From: Actinobacteria bacterium HGW-Actinobacteria-7
GTDB taxonomy: Bacteria > Actinomycetota > Coriobacteriia > Anaerosomatales > PHET01
Length of the DNA: 64,000 nucleotides
Reading direction: 5' to 3'
Assembly: GCA_002841275.1 (NCBI GenBank)
Contig: PHET01000005.1
Span: forward strand, 62,001 to 126,000
The translations under genes were made by a program, and so were the position numbers. The notes beneath the pieces are model-generated. The model did not search any database, had not been told where the DNA came from, and saw nothing but the letters and a program-made list of their open reading frames with translations. Shown piece after piece: positions 25,477 to 33,533 of this stretch (positions within the stretch are counted from its first letter, which is position 1; each line of letters opens with the position of its first letter).

Positions 25477-26943
25477 TCACGGCAACAGGGTCTCGTCTAT
25501 CACCTGTCGCGACACGGTGGTCGAGCGGTTAGGGTAGACGGCGATGCGGTCGATTGCGATGAGCCGCCGCGGCTGTGCGGCGGTGAAATAGAGCACCGAC
25601 GCGCTGTAGGGCAGCGAGCGGCGACCCGGCGAAGCAGGGTCGTAGGGCATCCCGCCGGCCGTTCCCGAGTTGAGCAGCGCTGTCCCCTTGCTGACGTAGA
25701 ACCTCGCCGAGTGTGTGTGCCCCGACAGGATGAGGGGCACCAGGCCGACGAACGGCTTCTCCATCAACGGATTGTGCACAGCGACCACGTCGGGCGTGGG
25801 CTCACCCGAGCGCAACGCTTCCTGCAGGCTCAGTGAAGCGATCCGCGCGGCAGCACTGACAGTGGCCGGGTCGGGTTCGACACCGAAGCCGCGGCTGATC
25901 GGGTCGGGCACCCCGAGTATCCTCAGCCCCTGCACATCGATGGTGCCCGAGGTAAGCACCGTGACACCGAGCCGCTCAAGCGCTGCGATCGACGCCGGCG
26001 AATCGTGATTGCCCGGAATGTAGACCCGAGGGACTGACGTGTCCACCAGTGAATCAAACGCGTGCGCCTCGAGCGGCACCCCAAGAATGGGCAGGTCGCC
26101 GGTGTCGATGACCAGAGATGCTTCGTACGATCGCGCCACCGACCGTTCAAGAGCCGCACCTACGGGGTCGAGGTGCAGATCGGTAACGTGCAGGACGCGG
26201 AACGTGGAAGGAAGCGATCCCCCCGATGCGAGCGAGCGATCGTCGGCGTAGTAGGTGGCCAGATCGTTGGCCACCTTCCCGGCCTGTTCTCGCAAGCGCT
26301 TGATGTCCGCGACTCGCGTGGAGAACACGTCGATCAGCTGCGGCGCGTACCTGAGACTTCCCCTGAGCGTGGGCTCTCGGAAGGCCGACACGTCCCACGT
26401 GGCGTAGGCGGTACCCAGCGCCGTTGCCGGCAGTACCAGCGAGAGGGCGACCGCGACCGCCACCACCGCGCGTCGGCGCCTGAACGCGAGTGCGACAAGC
26501 ACCGCCGCGAGCATCGAGGCCAGCAGCCCCGCGCCCAACACCTTCCACAGAAGCGAGGACAGCCCGGAGAGCGGAAAAGCGGAGGCTGCGTCCGGCCCGA
26601 GCGTCTGCGGCAAAGACGCCGCCCCGCTCTCGAGCATCCGGGTGGTGCGCGCCACGTCGATTTCTTGAAGCCGCACGTCGAGACGCACGGGTCCCCGGTG
26701 GGTCACCGCTTCAACACTGCCGAAGGGCGGAAGCTCGACCACCGTGAGTGCCGAGAAGGCCGGCGAGACCGACACCACGAGCCGTGCCGGCCCTACCCCC
26801 AGCCGTCCGTTGGCAACCGCCGAGAACGCCAAGCCACCAAGCGCAATGCCAAGAAGCACCGCCGTCACATCGAGGGCAAGGCGCCGTAGGGGCAGGCCCG
26901 AGAGCTTATTGAGGATCGGCGAGTTCACGCCTCCAGCGTACAC
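25477..26943 (-). CDS. Membrane metallophosphoesterase
   Basis: 488 aa. The N-terminal half has about three transmembrane helices (LALDVTAVLLGIALGGLAFSA; LWKVLGAGLLASMLAAVLVAL; AVVAVAVALSLVLPATALGT). The C-terminal calcineurin-like domain carries the metal ligands in order: HVTDLHLD (DxH), VIDTGDLP (GD), YIPGNHDSP (GNHD), AVHNPL and LSGHTHSARF (GHxH). Substrate unknown; membrane members of this fold act on lipid-linked phosphates or nucleotides. It starts 23 bp after the ABC permease stop, so it belongs to that operon. A start 15 nt inside (26928) is possible but spaced too close to GGAGG. Confidence 0.88.
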   Translation of the reverse strand: MYAGGVNSPILNKLSGLPLRRLALDVTAVLLGIALGGLAFSAVANGRLGVGPARLVVSVSPAFSALTVVELPPFGSVEAVTHRGPVRLDVRLQEIDVARTTRMLESGAASLPQTLGPDAASAFPLSGLSSLLWKVLGAGLLASMLAAVLVALAFRRRRAVVAVAVALSLVLPATALGTAYATWDVSAFREPTLRGSLRYAPQLIDVFSTRVADIKRLREQAGKVANDLATYYADDRSLASGGSLPSTFRVLHVTDLHLDPVGAALERSVARSYEASLVIDTGDLPILGVPLEAHAFDSLVDTSVPRVYIPGNHDSPASIAALERLGVTVLTSGTIDVQGLRILGVPDPISRGFGVEPDPATVSAAARIASLSLQEALRSGEPTPDVVAVHNPLMEKPFVGLVPLILSGHTHSARFYVSKGTALLNSGTAGGMPYDPASPGRRSLPYSASVLYFTAAQPRRLIAIDRIAVYPNRSTTVSRQVIDETLLP

Positions 26944-26966
26944 CGTGCAGAGTCCTTCCCCGGCAC

Positions 26967-29345
26967 CTACTGCGAGCGCTCGCGCACAACCCGCGCGATG
27001 TCGACACGTCCCACGGCACGAATGCCCGGCAGCAGTGACAGCCCGGTGACCGCGAACATGGCGAGACTCGCGTAGACGTAGGTGCTCGGCTTGATGTGAA
27101 GCGTGAAGATGAACAGGTCACTGGAGTAGGTTCCCATGAAACGGCTGGCCGCGAACGTGCCAACGACCAGCCCTGGGACGATACCCACCGCGGTGAGGAT
27201 GAGGTTCTCGGCGGTAACGAGCCTCGCGATGAGCGCCTTCGACATGCCGTTGGCTCGCATGCTCGCAAGTTCCGTTGAGCGTTCGGCGAGGTTCACAGAC
27301 ACCGTGTTGAAGATGAGTGCGAGGGCCATGACTCCTCCAAAGAACAGCATGAACCCGATGAACAGGTAGAAGAAGCCCATGTATTGCTGCACCAGGGCGT
27401 AAAGAACTCGTGAGTCTGTCGCCGTCGCTATCCCGTCGAGATCGCGGATATCCTGCACGACCTTAGCGCGGTCGACTCCTGGCTGGAACTTCACGAACGC
27501 GACCGAGTATCCGCGAGCAAGCACGTCCTCCGGGTCCGCCGTCCCCGCCTCGCGCAGCGCTTCTTGCAGTGTCGCAGGCGAGGCGTAGACGAACGTGCCC
27601 AGCGGTTCCTCGACTGCTCCTCCGATTGTCGCCGTGAACCGCTTGTCCAGAGACGGCGACCGCACACTGAGCCGACCGCCCACTGGAACGCCCGTCTTGT
27701 CCAGCACTGCCGCGCCCACAACGATCCGACCGGCTTGCGGGGTTCGCGCGGCACTGCCGAACGCATGCATACGCGTGTTGGCGGGATACGCGAGCAGCTG
27801 CGTGGAATACGAGCCCTTGGGCCCGCTCACCGACACATCTATCGCCGAGACCTGCTCCACCACTCGGACGCCCGGCACCGCGCGAAGCGACTCGAGCAGC
27901 GAGCCATCGAGACCGTTCTCGGGAACAACCTGTGCATCCTCGAGCTGGACCTGATTGAACTGCTTGTTCATGAGGATCTCGGTAGTATCGAGCATGCCCC
28001 ACGAGGTCAGCAGCAGCATGAGCGCGAGCACGATGCCGATCACTGTGGAGATGCTTCGCCGAGGATTACGCCCGAACCCGCGCAGCACCATGCGCCATCT
28101 GACAGGCGCACGGTTCAAGGGCGGGACGAGTACCTCCAGCAGGCTGCGCGTGCCTGATGAGACGGGGATACTGCCGCGCATCGCCTCGGCAGGATCCATC
28201 CGAACCGCCGCCCGCGCCGGAACCCACGCCGCGAGCAGTCCCGCCCCGACACCGAACGCGAGACCGATCACCGGCGTGACCGGATAGAGCTGCCTGATCG
28301 TATCGGGAATACCAAGCTCCGCCGTATAGGCGGCGGTGATCGCCCAGCCGCTGGGCACTCCGAGCGCCACCCCCAGCACAGAACCCCAACCGCCGACCCA
28401 CAAGCCGTAACCCAGATAGTGCCGCAGGACCGCATTCTGAGACAGCCCGTTGGCCCGGAGCGTTCCGATCTGATTCCGTTGTGCGTAGACCACCCGAGTC
28501 AGCAGCAGAAACGTCGCCAGGCCGGCGGCGAACAGGAACATCGCGGGGAAGAGCCACGCCATCTGCTCGAAGCCCTGAAGGTCCAGCGAGAGCGCCTTGT
28601 TCGACGGCTGGTCGACCTGCATGGTCACATCGTCTGCCCCCGCAGCATCAGCAAGGTACCGCACCTTCGCATCGGTCGCGACGCGATCGGCATCAGACGT
28701 GTAGCTGACGAGTACCTGGTGTTGCACTGCGGGTGCCGCCGCCAGCGGGACCAGCGACTCCGGCACGAACAGGACTCCGAAGTCCTCCGGCGCGGCGAAG
28801 AGCTGCTGGCTGCTTGGCGCAGGCCACAGATACTCGGCAGAGATCACTTCTCCCGCTATCGACAGCTCCTGCCACCCCCGGGCAGTCAGAAGCTCAACTG
28901 ACCCGCCGGTGGCGAGCTGGAACGTCTTCGCGAGGTGCGTCTCGGCGAGCACCTGCGCTGTGGCGCCCACAGGCGGGAAGGCGCCCGAGACCAAATCCAG
29001 CCGGTCGATCGCCGGCTGCCCGGAGTCCGGCAGTCCCACTATCCTGCCAACGAGTTCGTGGCCCCCGATCCGCAGCGGGACATCCGCCTGGATGCGTTTC
29101 TCGACCGATTCGACCCCGGCCACTCGGCTGACCTGCCCCGCAAACTGGTCACTCGCCCCGGTCACCACCACATCGGCGAATCGGAGCCGATCGTAAGTGC
29201 CGTGATAGGAGGCGTATAGGTTCTGGTAGGCGTCGTATGAGGCGCAGTACATCATGACGCCCAGCACGATCGTCACGGCTACGCTGGCGAACTGCCATCG
29301 CTGGCGGCCGATGTCGCGGCGGCGCTTGCGACCAAGCACGCTCAC
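26967..29345 (-). CDS. ABC transporter permease with two FtsX domains
   Basis: 792 aa. A first helix (FASVAVTIVLGVMMYCASYDAY) is followed by a large extracytoplasmic domain, an FtsX core of three helices (about residues 270-390) and a short linker. The unit then repeats: helix ISTVIGIVLALMLLLTSWGML, a second external domain and a second FtsX core to the C terminus. This duplicated plan matches MacB/LolC-type mechanotransmission exporters that act on substrates outside the membrane rather than pumping through it. Its GTG start overlaps the ATPase stop by 4 nt, a sign of translational coupling. Confidence 0.92.
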   Translation of the reverse strand: MSVLGRKRRRDIGRQRWQFASVAVTIVLGVMMYCASYDAYQNLYASYHGTYDRLRFADVVVTGASDQFAGQVSRVAGVESVEKRIQADVPLRIGGHELVGRIVGLPDSGQPAIDRLDLVSGAFPPVGATAQVLAETHLAKTFQLATGGSVELLTARGWQELSIAGEVISAEYLWPAPSSQQLFAAPEDFGVLFVPESLVPLAAAPAVQHQVLVSYTSDADRVATDAKVRYLADAAGADDVTMQVDQPSNKALSLDLQGFEQMAWLFPAMFLFAAGLATFLLLTRVVYAQRNQIGTLRANGLSQNAVLRHYLGYGLWVGGWGSVLGVALGVPSGWAITAAYTAELGIPDTIRQLYPVTPVIGLAFGVGAGLLAAWVPARAAVRMDPAEAMRGSIPVSSGTRSLLEVLVPPLNRAPVRWRMVLRGFGRNPRRSISTVIGIVLALMLLLTSWGMLDTTEILMNKQFNQVQLEDAQVVPENGLDGSLLESLRAVPGVRVVEQVSAIDVSVSGPKGSYSTQLLAYPANTRMHAFGSAARTPQAGRIVVGAAVLDKTGVPVGGRLSVRSPSLDKRFTATIGGAVEEPLGTFVYASPATLQEALREAGTADPEDVLARGYSVAFVKFQPGVDRAKVVQDIRDLDGIATATDSRVLYALVQQYMGFFYLFIGFMLFFGGVMALALIFNTVSVNLAERSTELASMRANGMSKALIARLVTAENLILTAVGIVPGLVVGTFAASRFMGTYSSDLFIFTLHIKPSTYVYASLAMFAVTGLSLLPGIRAVGRVDIARVVRERSQ

Positions 29346-30064
29346 CAGACCAGCTCCTCCGGTGCGACTCGCGACTCGTTGCGCTGGACCGAGACGATTC
29401 GTCCGTCCTGCAGACGGATGACCCGATCGGCCATATCGGCGATCACCGCGTTGTGCGTCACCACGAGCACCGTGCGCCCAAAATCACGCACCGCGCCATC
29501 AAGCGCTCCCAGCACGCGAACGCCCGTCTCGATGTCGAGTGCCCCCGTTGGCTCGTCGCACAGAAGCAACGGAGAGCCTTTGACCAGCCCGCGTGCGATC
29601 GACACCCTCTGTTGCTCGCCTCCGGACAGCTCTGCCGGGAAGTGGTCCGCCCGATCTCCCAGACCGACGCGTTCGAGCACTTCGGCCGTGCGCTTCTGGG
29701 CGTCCGACCCAGTGAGCTCAGCGAGCAGCGCGACGTTCTCGGCAGCCGTGAGAGCTGGAACGAGGTTGAAGAACTGGAAGATGAACCCTACGGTGTGCAG
29801 CCGGTACTCGGTACGCTGGCGTTCGTTGAGCCCTGCCAACGGCGCGCCAAGAACCTCGACCTCCCCAGCAGTAGGCGGCTCAAGAGCGCCCACCAGGTTC
29901 AGCAACGTGGTCTTGCCCGAGCCACTTGGGCCGAGCAGCACGACGAACTCGCCTTGCGGTATCTCGAAGGTGGCGTCAGCTAGCGCCGGGACCTGAGCCG
30001 AGCCCACCCCATAGGTCTTACTGAGCCCACGTGCCCGTATGGCTGCGCTCGGAGTCTCGCTCAT
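29342..30064 (-). CDS. MacB/LolD-type ABC transporter ATPase
   Basis: 240 aa. Walker A GPSGSGKTT, Q-loop in FIFQFFNLVPALTAAENV, signature LSGGEQQRVSIARGLV, Walker B LLLCDEPTGALD and switch histidine VVTHNAV are all present. The FQFFNL and EPTGALD sequences are characteristic of the FtsX-permease-associated (MacB/LolD) subfamily. It powers the permease encoded immediately downstream. First gene of a likely three-gene operon with permease and phosphoesterase. Confidence 0.95.
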   Translation of the reverse strand: MSETPSAAIRARGLSKTYGVGSAQVPALADATFEIPQGEFVVLLGPSGSGKTTLLNLVGALEPPTAGEVEVLGAPLAGLNERQRTEYRLHTVGFIFQFFNLVPALTAAENVALLAELTGSDAQKRTAEVLERVGLGDRADHFPAELSGGEQQRVSIARGLVKGSPLLLCDEPTGALDIETGVRVLGALDGAVRDFGRTVLVVTHNAVIADMADRVIRLQDGRIVSVQRNESRVAPEELVW

Positions 30065-30159
30065 AGCGTGGCGCTTCCTCCAGCTGTCGTTTCCCCCACT
30101 CTACCATCGGCCTCAATGTGCCCAGGTATCCACGAGCGCTCCCGCGACTCACGTGACCG

Positions 30160-31242
30160 CTAGCCGATGCGAGGAGGCAGAGGGGCGAGGTCCCGAGCAT
30201 GAAAAGCCGGTGCCGCGAAAGCGATGCCCTCGGCTCCAAGAACCTCACGTAGCCGAGAAACCCGGCTCCACTCCGGGTCGTCCTCGTCGTTGGTGCTGTC
30301 TGCGGTCCAGCAGTAGAAGAGATCCCCGAACGTCTCCCCGGCCAGCGGCACTACGTTGTTGTACCGAACACACTTCTCGATGGCGCGAAGCATGGCACGC
30401 GGATCCTTTAGCAGCAGCATCCCCTCAGCGTCGGCCTTCTCGGCGACCCGTAGCTGCTTGCGACGATGCCCGGCCGCGAAGATCTCGGCCATCACAACGA
30501 ATGCGACGCCGAACAAGAAGATCACGATGGGCAACGCGGACTGCTCGCCGGTTCGCGAGACGAACGCGCGGTCCATCGCCTCGTTACTGGCGTCGAAGCG
30601 CCGTTCGCGCCAGAGGAACAGCGGCCACAGAAGGGCAGTGACGCCGGTGGAGACGATCGTGTCACCGGAGATGAGCCGCGCAACGAGGTTGGCGAAGACC
30701 GCCCTCTGTTCGTCGAGCTCCAACCGGTCGATGAACCCGCGGGTCACCCCGATCACCGCTCTGCGTCGCCTGGCTGCGAACACGAAGGCGTTCACGTTCG
30801 AGTTCTCGATGATGTAGAGGGCGGGGGCCACCGGCATGCCGGAAGCGATTGCCATGTCCTTGAGCGCCATCTTGGTGCCCAGAAGTTCGCCCTTGGGCAC
30901 CAGCTCGGCACCGAAACGCTTGATCAGCCACTTCTCGGAACGCCGCAACGTGAATACCGTCCATGACAGCGAAGCCACAGCTACCAGCGCGCTCATCGCG
31001 ATGAAGACTGTCCCCGGGCCGACATCCATGAGGTAGACGATGGGCTGCTCCAAGCGCGCCTCGGCGAACAGCGCGAGCAAGGCACACGAGCCAAAGACAG
31101 CCAGGAACGCGTCGAACGTCACCACCGACACTAGGACGAACAGCGCGACATGCGCTGCGAGCGCCAACCTGTTGCGGTCGACACGGTTCCACAGCGGTTC
31201 ACGCTTGCGAGGGTCGGCGGAGCCCGGAATGGGAGCGTTCAC
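30160..31242 (-). CDS. Degenerate M48 (HtpX-like) membrane protein lacking the HExxH zinc site
   Basis: 360 aa from GTG at 31242, 1 bp after the cyclase stop. Topology follows HtpX/M48: helices near residues 20-60 and 80-105, the core segment KMALKDMAIASGMPVAPALYIIENSNVNAFVFAARR, GVTRGFIDRLELDEQRAVFANLVARLISGD, then two helices and a C-terminal cytosolic part. Where active M48 proteases have HExxH, this protein reads NLVAR, so both zinc histidines and the catalytic Glu are gone. A trace of the third-ligand region remains (AEKADAEGMLLLKDPRAM). It is therefore probably a non-catalytic binding or regulatory protein. Its position in an operon with a diguanylate cyclase is unusual. Confidence 0.82.
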   Translation of the reverse strand: MNAPIPGSADPRKREPLWNRVDRNRLALAAHVALFVLVSVVTFDAFLAVFGSCALLALFAEARLEQPIVYLMDVGPGTVFIAMSALVAVASLSWTVFTLRRSEKWLIKRFGAELVPKGELLGTKMALKDMAIASGMPVAPALYIIENSNVNAFVFAARRRRAVIGVTRGFIDRLELDEQRAVFANLVARLISGDTIVSTGVTALLWPLFLWRERRFDASNEAMDRAFVSRTGEQSALPIVIFLFGVAFVVMAEIFAAGHRRKQLRVAEKADAEGMLLLKDPRAMLRAIEKCVRYNNVVPLAGETFGDLFYCWTADSTNDEDDPEWSRVSRLREVLGAEGIAFAAPAFHARDLAPLPPRIG

Positions 31243-31243
31243 G

Positions 31244-32602
31244 TCAGCCCGCCACCACTCGGTTGCGGCCTTCGGCTTTGGCTTGGTAGAGGGCCGCGTC
31301 CGCGCGTGCGATGAACGCATCAGCGTTCTCTCCTCCGCCAGTGAGCGCCAGTGCCGTACCGATACTCACGGTCACGACGCAGCCGCCGCACAGCTCGGTG
31401 GACTCCATACCTTCCACTGCCGCCCGAAGACGTTCGGCAAGGACGCTCAGCTTGCCGGCGTCGGTGTCCGGAGCGACCACCAGCAGCTCCTCTCCACCGA
31501 TTCGACCTACGAGGTCATACTCCCGCACCACGCCGGTCAGCGCGCCTGCCGTCCGCCGCAGCACTTCGTCGCCTGCGGCGTGGCCATACTCATCGTTGAC
31601 GCGTTTGAAGCGGTCGATGTCGATCATCACGACCCCCGTGCCGCCGTGTCCGCTCCGGCGAGCACGCTCGAGTTCACCATGGAGTCGCTCCAGTGTGTGT
31701 TGACGGTTCCACAGCCCGGTCAGCGGATCGATCGTGGCCATGCGCTCCAAGCGCGCGTTCTCGGCCCGCAGCCTGTTTCGAAGCCACCAGATCAGGCCGA
31801 GGACTGTCACCCAGAGCCCGGAGAGTACCGTCGTCGCCACCCACAACAGCGCGATTCTGTTCGACCGTATCGCTCGGCTGAACGCGTCGTACGGCAGCGT
31901 GATGCTCACCGCCCCGCGAATATCGCCGACCTCATAGCCTGTGCTGTGGCAGCGAAGGCAGCTCGCGTCGACAATCAGCGGCCGCATGTAACGGAACACC
32001 TCCGCGGTCTTGGTCATGGTGTCCGTCTCCCAGTACTCAAGTTCACCCCGCTCGAAGGCCCTGAGCCCCTGCCGCTCCCAGGAATCCGGCGCGTTGCTCG
32101 GGTTGACCGGCCGCAGGCTCGTGAGCTTGAAGACCGAGGCCGCATGCGCAGCTACCAACTCCTCGCCGATCTCGCGTGTCATCACAGCCGGATTGCGCAG
32201 GGTGACCGGCGTCCCGTCTGAGAGCCGATCGTCTGGGTTGATCCCAAGCTCGATCAAATACGGATTCGTGAGCGTCGTCGCGCTCTTCTTGACGAGCACA
32301 CCACCCTGATGCGAGTTCCAAGCACGGGCAGCAATGATCAAGTCGGCATACGAACGCGCCTGCTCGAGCGCACCGTCGCGCACCAGACGCTCCGTCCGAG
32401 CCCCGAGCCAGATGAAGATCACGCCCGTGACCAGCGTGATAAGCACGATCAGAATGCCCGCGAAGAACCAGAGGTTCGTCGACCGACTTCGCGGTCGAAC
32501 GCCCGTCACATACGGCGTCGCTTCACGCCCTACGGCCTCGCCCGATGTCACTGACTCATCCACTGACTGACTATCGGCACCTCGCGATTCAGGCGTGAGC
32601 AT
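31244..32602 (-). CDS. Haem-sensor diguanylate cyclase (DUF3365/Tll0287-like + GGDEF)
   Basis: 452 aa. A helix (LWFFAGILIVLITLVTGVIFIWL) precedes a DUF3365-type extracytoplasmic domain (residues ~75-235) that includes one haem c motif, CLRCHSTGYEVGDIRGAVSI. A second helix (IALLWVATTVLSGLWVTVLGLIWWL) leads to GGDEF. The active-site loop is GGEEL (final Phe replaced by Leu) and the I-site REYD is present five residues upstream. Related Tll0287-like domains bind haem and are thought to sense redox state or gases. The ATG at 32602 overlaps the MBL gene stop (TGATG), so translation is coupled. Confidence 0.9.
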   Translation of the reverse strand: MLTPESRGADSQSVDESVTSGEAVGREATPYVTGVRPRSRSTNLWFFAGILIVLITLVTGVIFIWLGARTERLVRDGALEQARSYADLIIAARAWNSHQGGVLVKKSATTLTNPYLIELGINPDDRLSDGTPVTLRNPAVMTREIGEELVAAHAASVFKLTSLRPVNPSNAPDSWERQGLRAFERGELEYWETDTMTKTAEVFRYMRPLIVDASCLRCHSTGYEVGDIRGAVSITLPYDAFSRAIRSNRIALLWVATTVLSGLWVTVLGLIWWLRNRLRAENARLERMATIDPLTGLWNRQHTLERLHGELERARRSGHGGTGVVMIDIDRFKRVNDEYGHAAGDEVLRRTAGALTGVVREYDLVGRIGGEELLVVAPDTDAGKLSVLAERLRAAVEGMESTELCGGCVVTVSIGTALALTGGGENADAFIARADAALYQAKAEGRNRVVAG

Positions 32603-33303
32603 CACAGCGCCGGCGTGCGCCTGAACGCCGCCTCCAGCTGGTCCAGCGTGAACGGTGCTGCATCATGTCCCGTGTAGGTCAGCCGCGGCCGCTTCGTCAG
32701 CAGCTGCCGAATGCTCGCGTCCATCACCGCATCGTCGTGCGCGAACACCCCGCGCCGAGGCTCGGACCGGCTTCTGCCTCCCCCGCCCAGAAGATCGCCT
32801 ACCAGCGCGTCCCCCTCCTCGGTCATCACCGCGAGCGACCCTCGCGTGTGCCCGGGCAAGGGGAACACCACGGCCGACACACCGTAGTCCGACAGCGACG
32901 TCTCGCGGTCGATGACGATGTCGGCCTGGGGACCGGGAGTAGCAGAGCCCTTCGCCTGTCTCCGCCGTATCGCTCGCAGCAAGACCCTGCCAAGAAACCC
33001 GCGTGCGTGCATCTCGTCATCAAAGCCCGCCGAGCATTTCTCCTGGTCACCGGCACCAAGCGCGATGGGGGCACCGGTCGCTTCCCGTAGCGCTTCGGCG
33101 CTGCCCGCATGGTCACCGTGGCCGTGCGTGAGCAGGATGAGGGACACATCTTGAGGAGCTCGCTCCTTCTGTGCCAAGGCCGACAGAATCAGGTTGGCTT
33201 GGTCGCCGATCCCGGTATCGACAAGCACGACCTTCCGCCCAATCAGGGCGTAGGCCATGACCGTGAACGGGCCCCTTTGCACGGGTATGGGCACGAGTTC
33301 CAT
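32602..33303 (-). CDS. Metallo-beta-lactamase fold hydrolase
   Basis: 233 aa, cytosolic. Metal-binding motif THGHGDHAG (HxHxDH) near residue 60, preceded by VLVDTGIG; later ligands lie in FPLPGHTRGSLAV and YTGHD. This is the glyoxalase II-like/YcbL branch of the superfamily; the substrate (thioester, phosphodiester or other) is not determined. ATG at 33303 has GGAGG 7 nt upstream. First gene of the operon with the haem-motif cyclase and the degenerate M48 protein; it could act on a signal molecule or be metabolic. Confidence 0.9.
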   Translation of the reverse strand: MELVPIPVQRGPFTVMAYALIGRKVVLVDTGIGDQANLILSALAQKERAPQDVSLILLTHGHGDHAGSAEALREATGAPIALGAGDQEKCSAGFDDEMHARGFLGRVLLRAIRRRQAKGSATPGPQADIVIDRETSLSDYGVSAVVFPLPGHTRGSLAVMTEEGDALVGDLLGGGGRSRSEPRRGVFAHDDAVMDASIRQLLTKRPRLTYTGHDAAPFTLDQLEAAFRRTPAL

Positions 33304-33533
33304 GGTAGTCCCTCCGGGACGAATCTCACCGGGTACCAACCATACTTAAGCGTGGCCGAACAGGGAAGCTTCAACCACTTGGGGAGACGGGGGGCTAATG
33401 GTCAGGCGTTTGCTCTGGGTCTGATAGCTCTGACCTGCGCTTCAACGCGTTAGACACGAGCTATTGACCCGGTAGTGGCGTATAGTGTGAGTGTTCAGCA
33501 CTCTCAATTTGCATCGAGAATGAGGTCGTATTT

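Noticed and set aside
26062-26889. 275-codon plus-strand frame within the phosphoesterase gene
   Set aside because: Arg/His-rich shadow frame opposite a real gene; no conserved feature.
31040-32221. 393-codon plus-strand frame across the cyclase and M48-like genes
   Set aside because: Antisense to two coupled genes with clear homology; no motif, signal peptide or ribosome-binding site of its own.
33463-33486. TTGACC and TATAGT before the giant cytochrome gene as a sigma70 promoter
   Set aside because: The spacing is 11 nt, too short for a -35/-10 pair; the true promoter of this operon was not identified.
33304-33533. Possible c-di-GMP riboswitch upstream of the multihaem operon
   Set aside because: The conserved GEMM core sequences were not found on either strand in this 230-bp gap; nothing else was recognised there.
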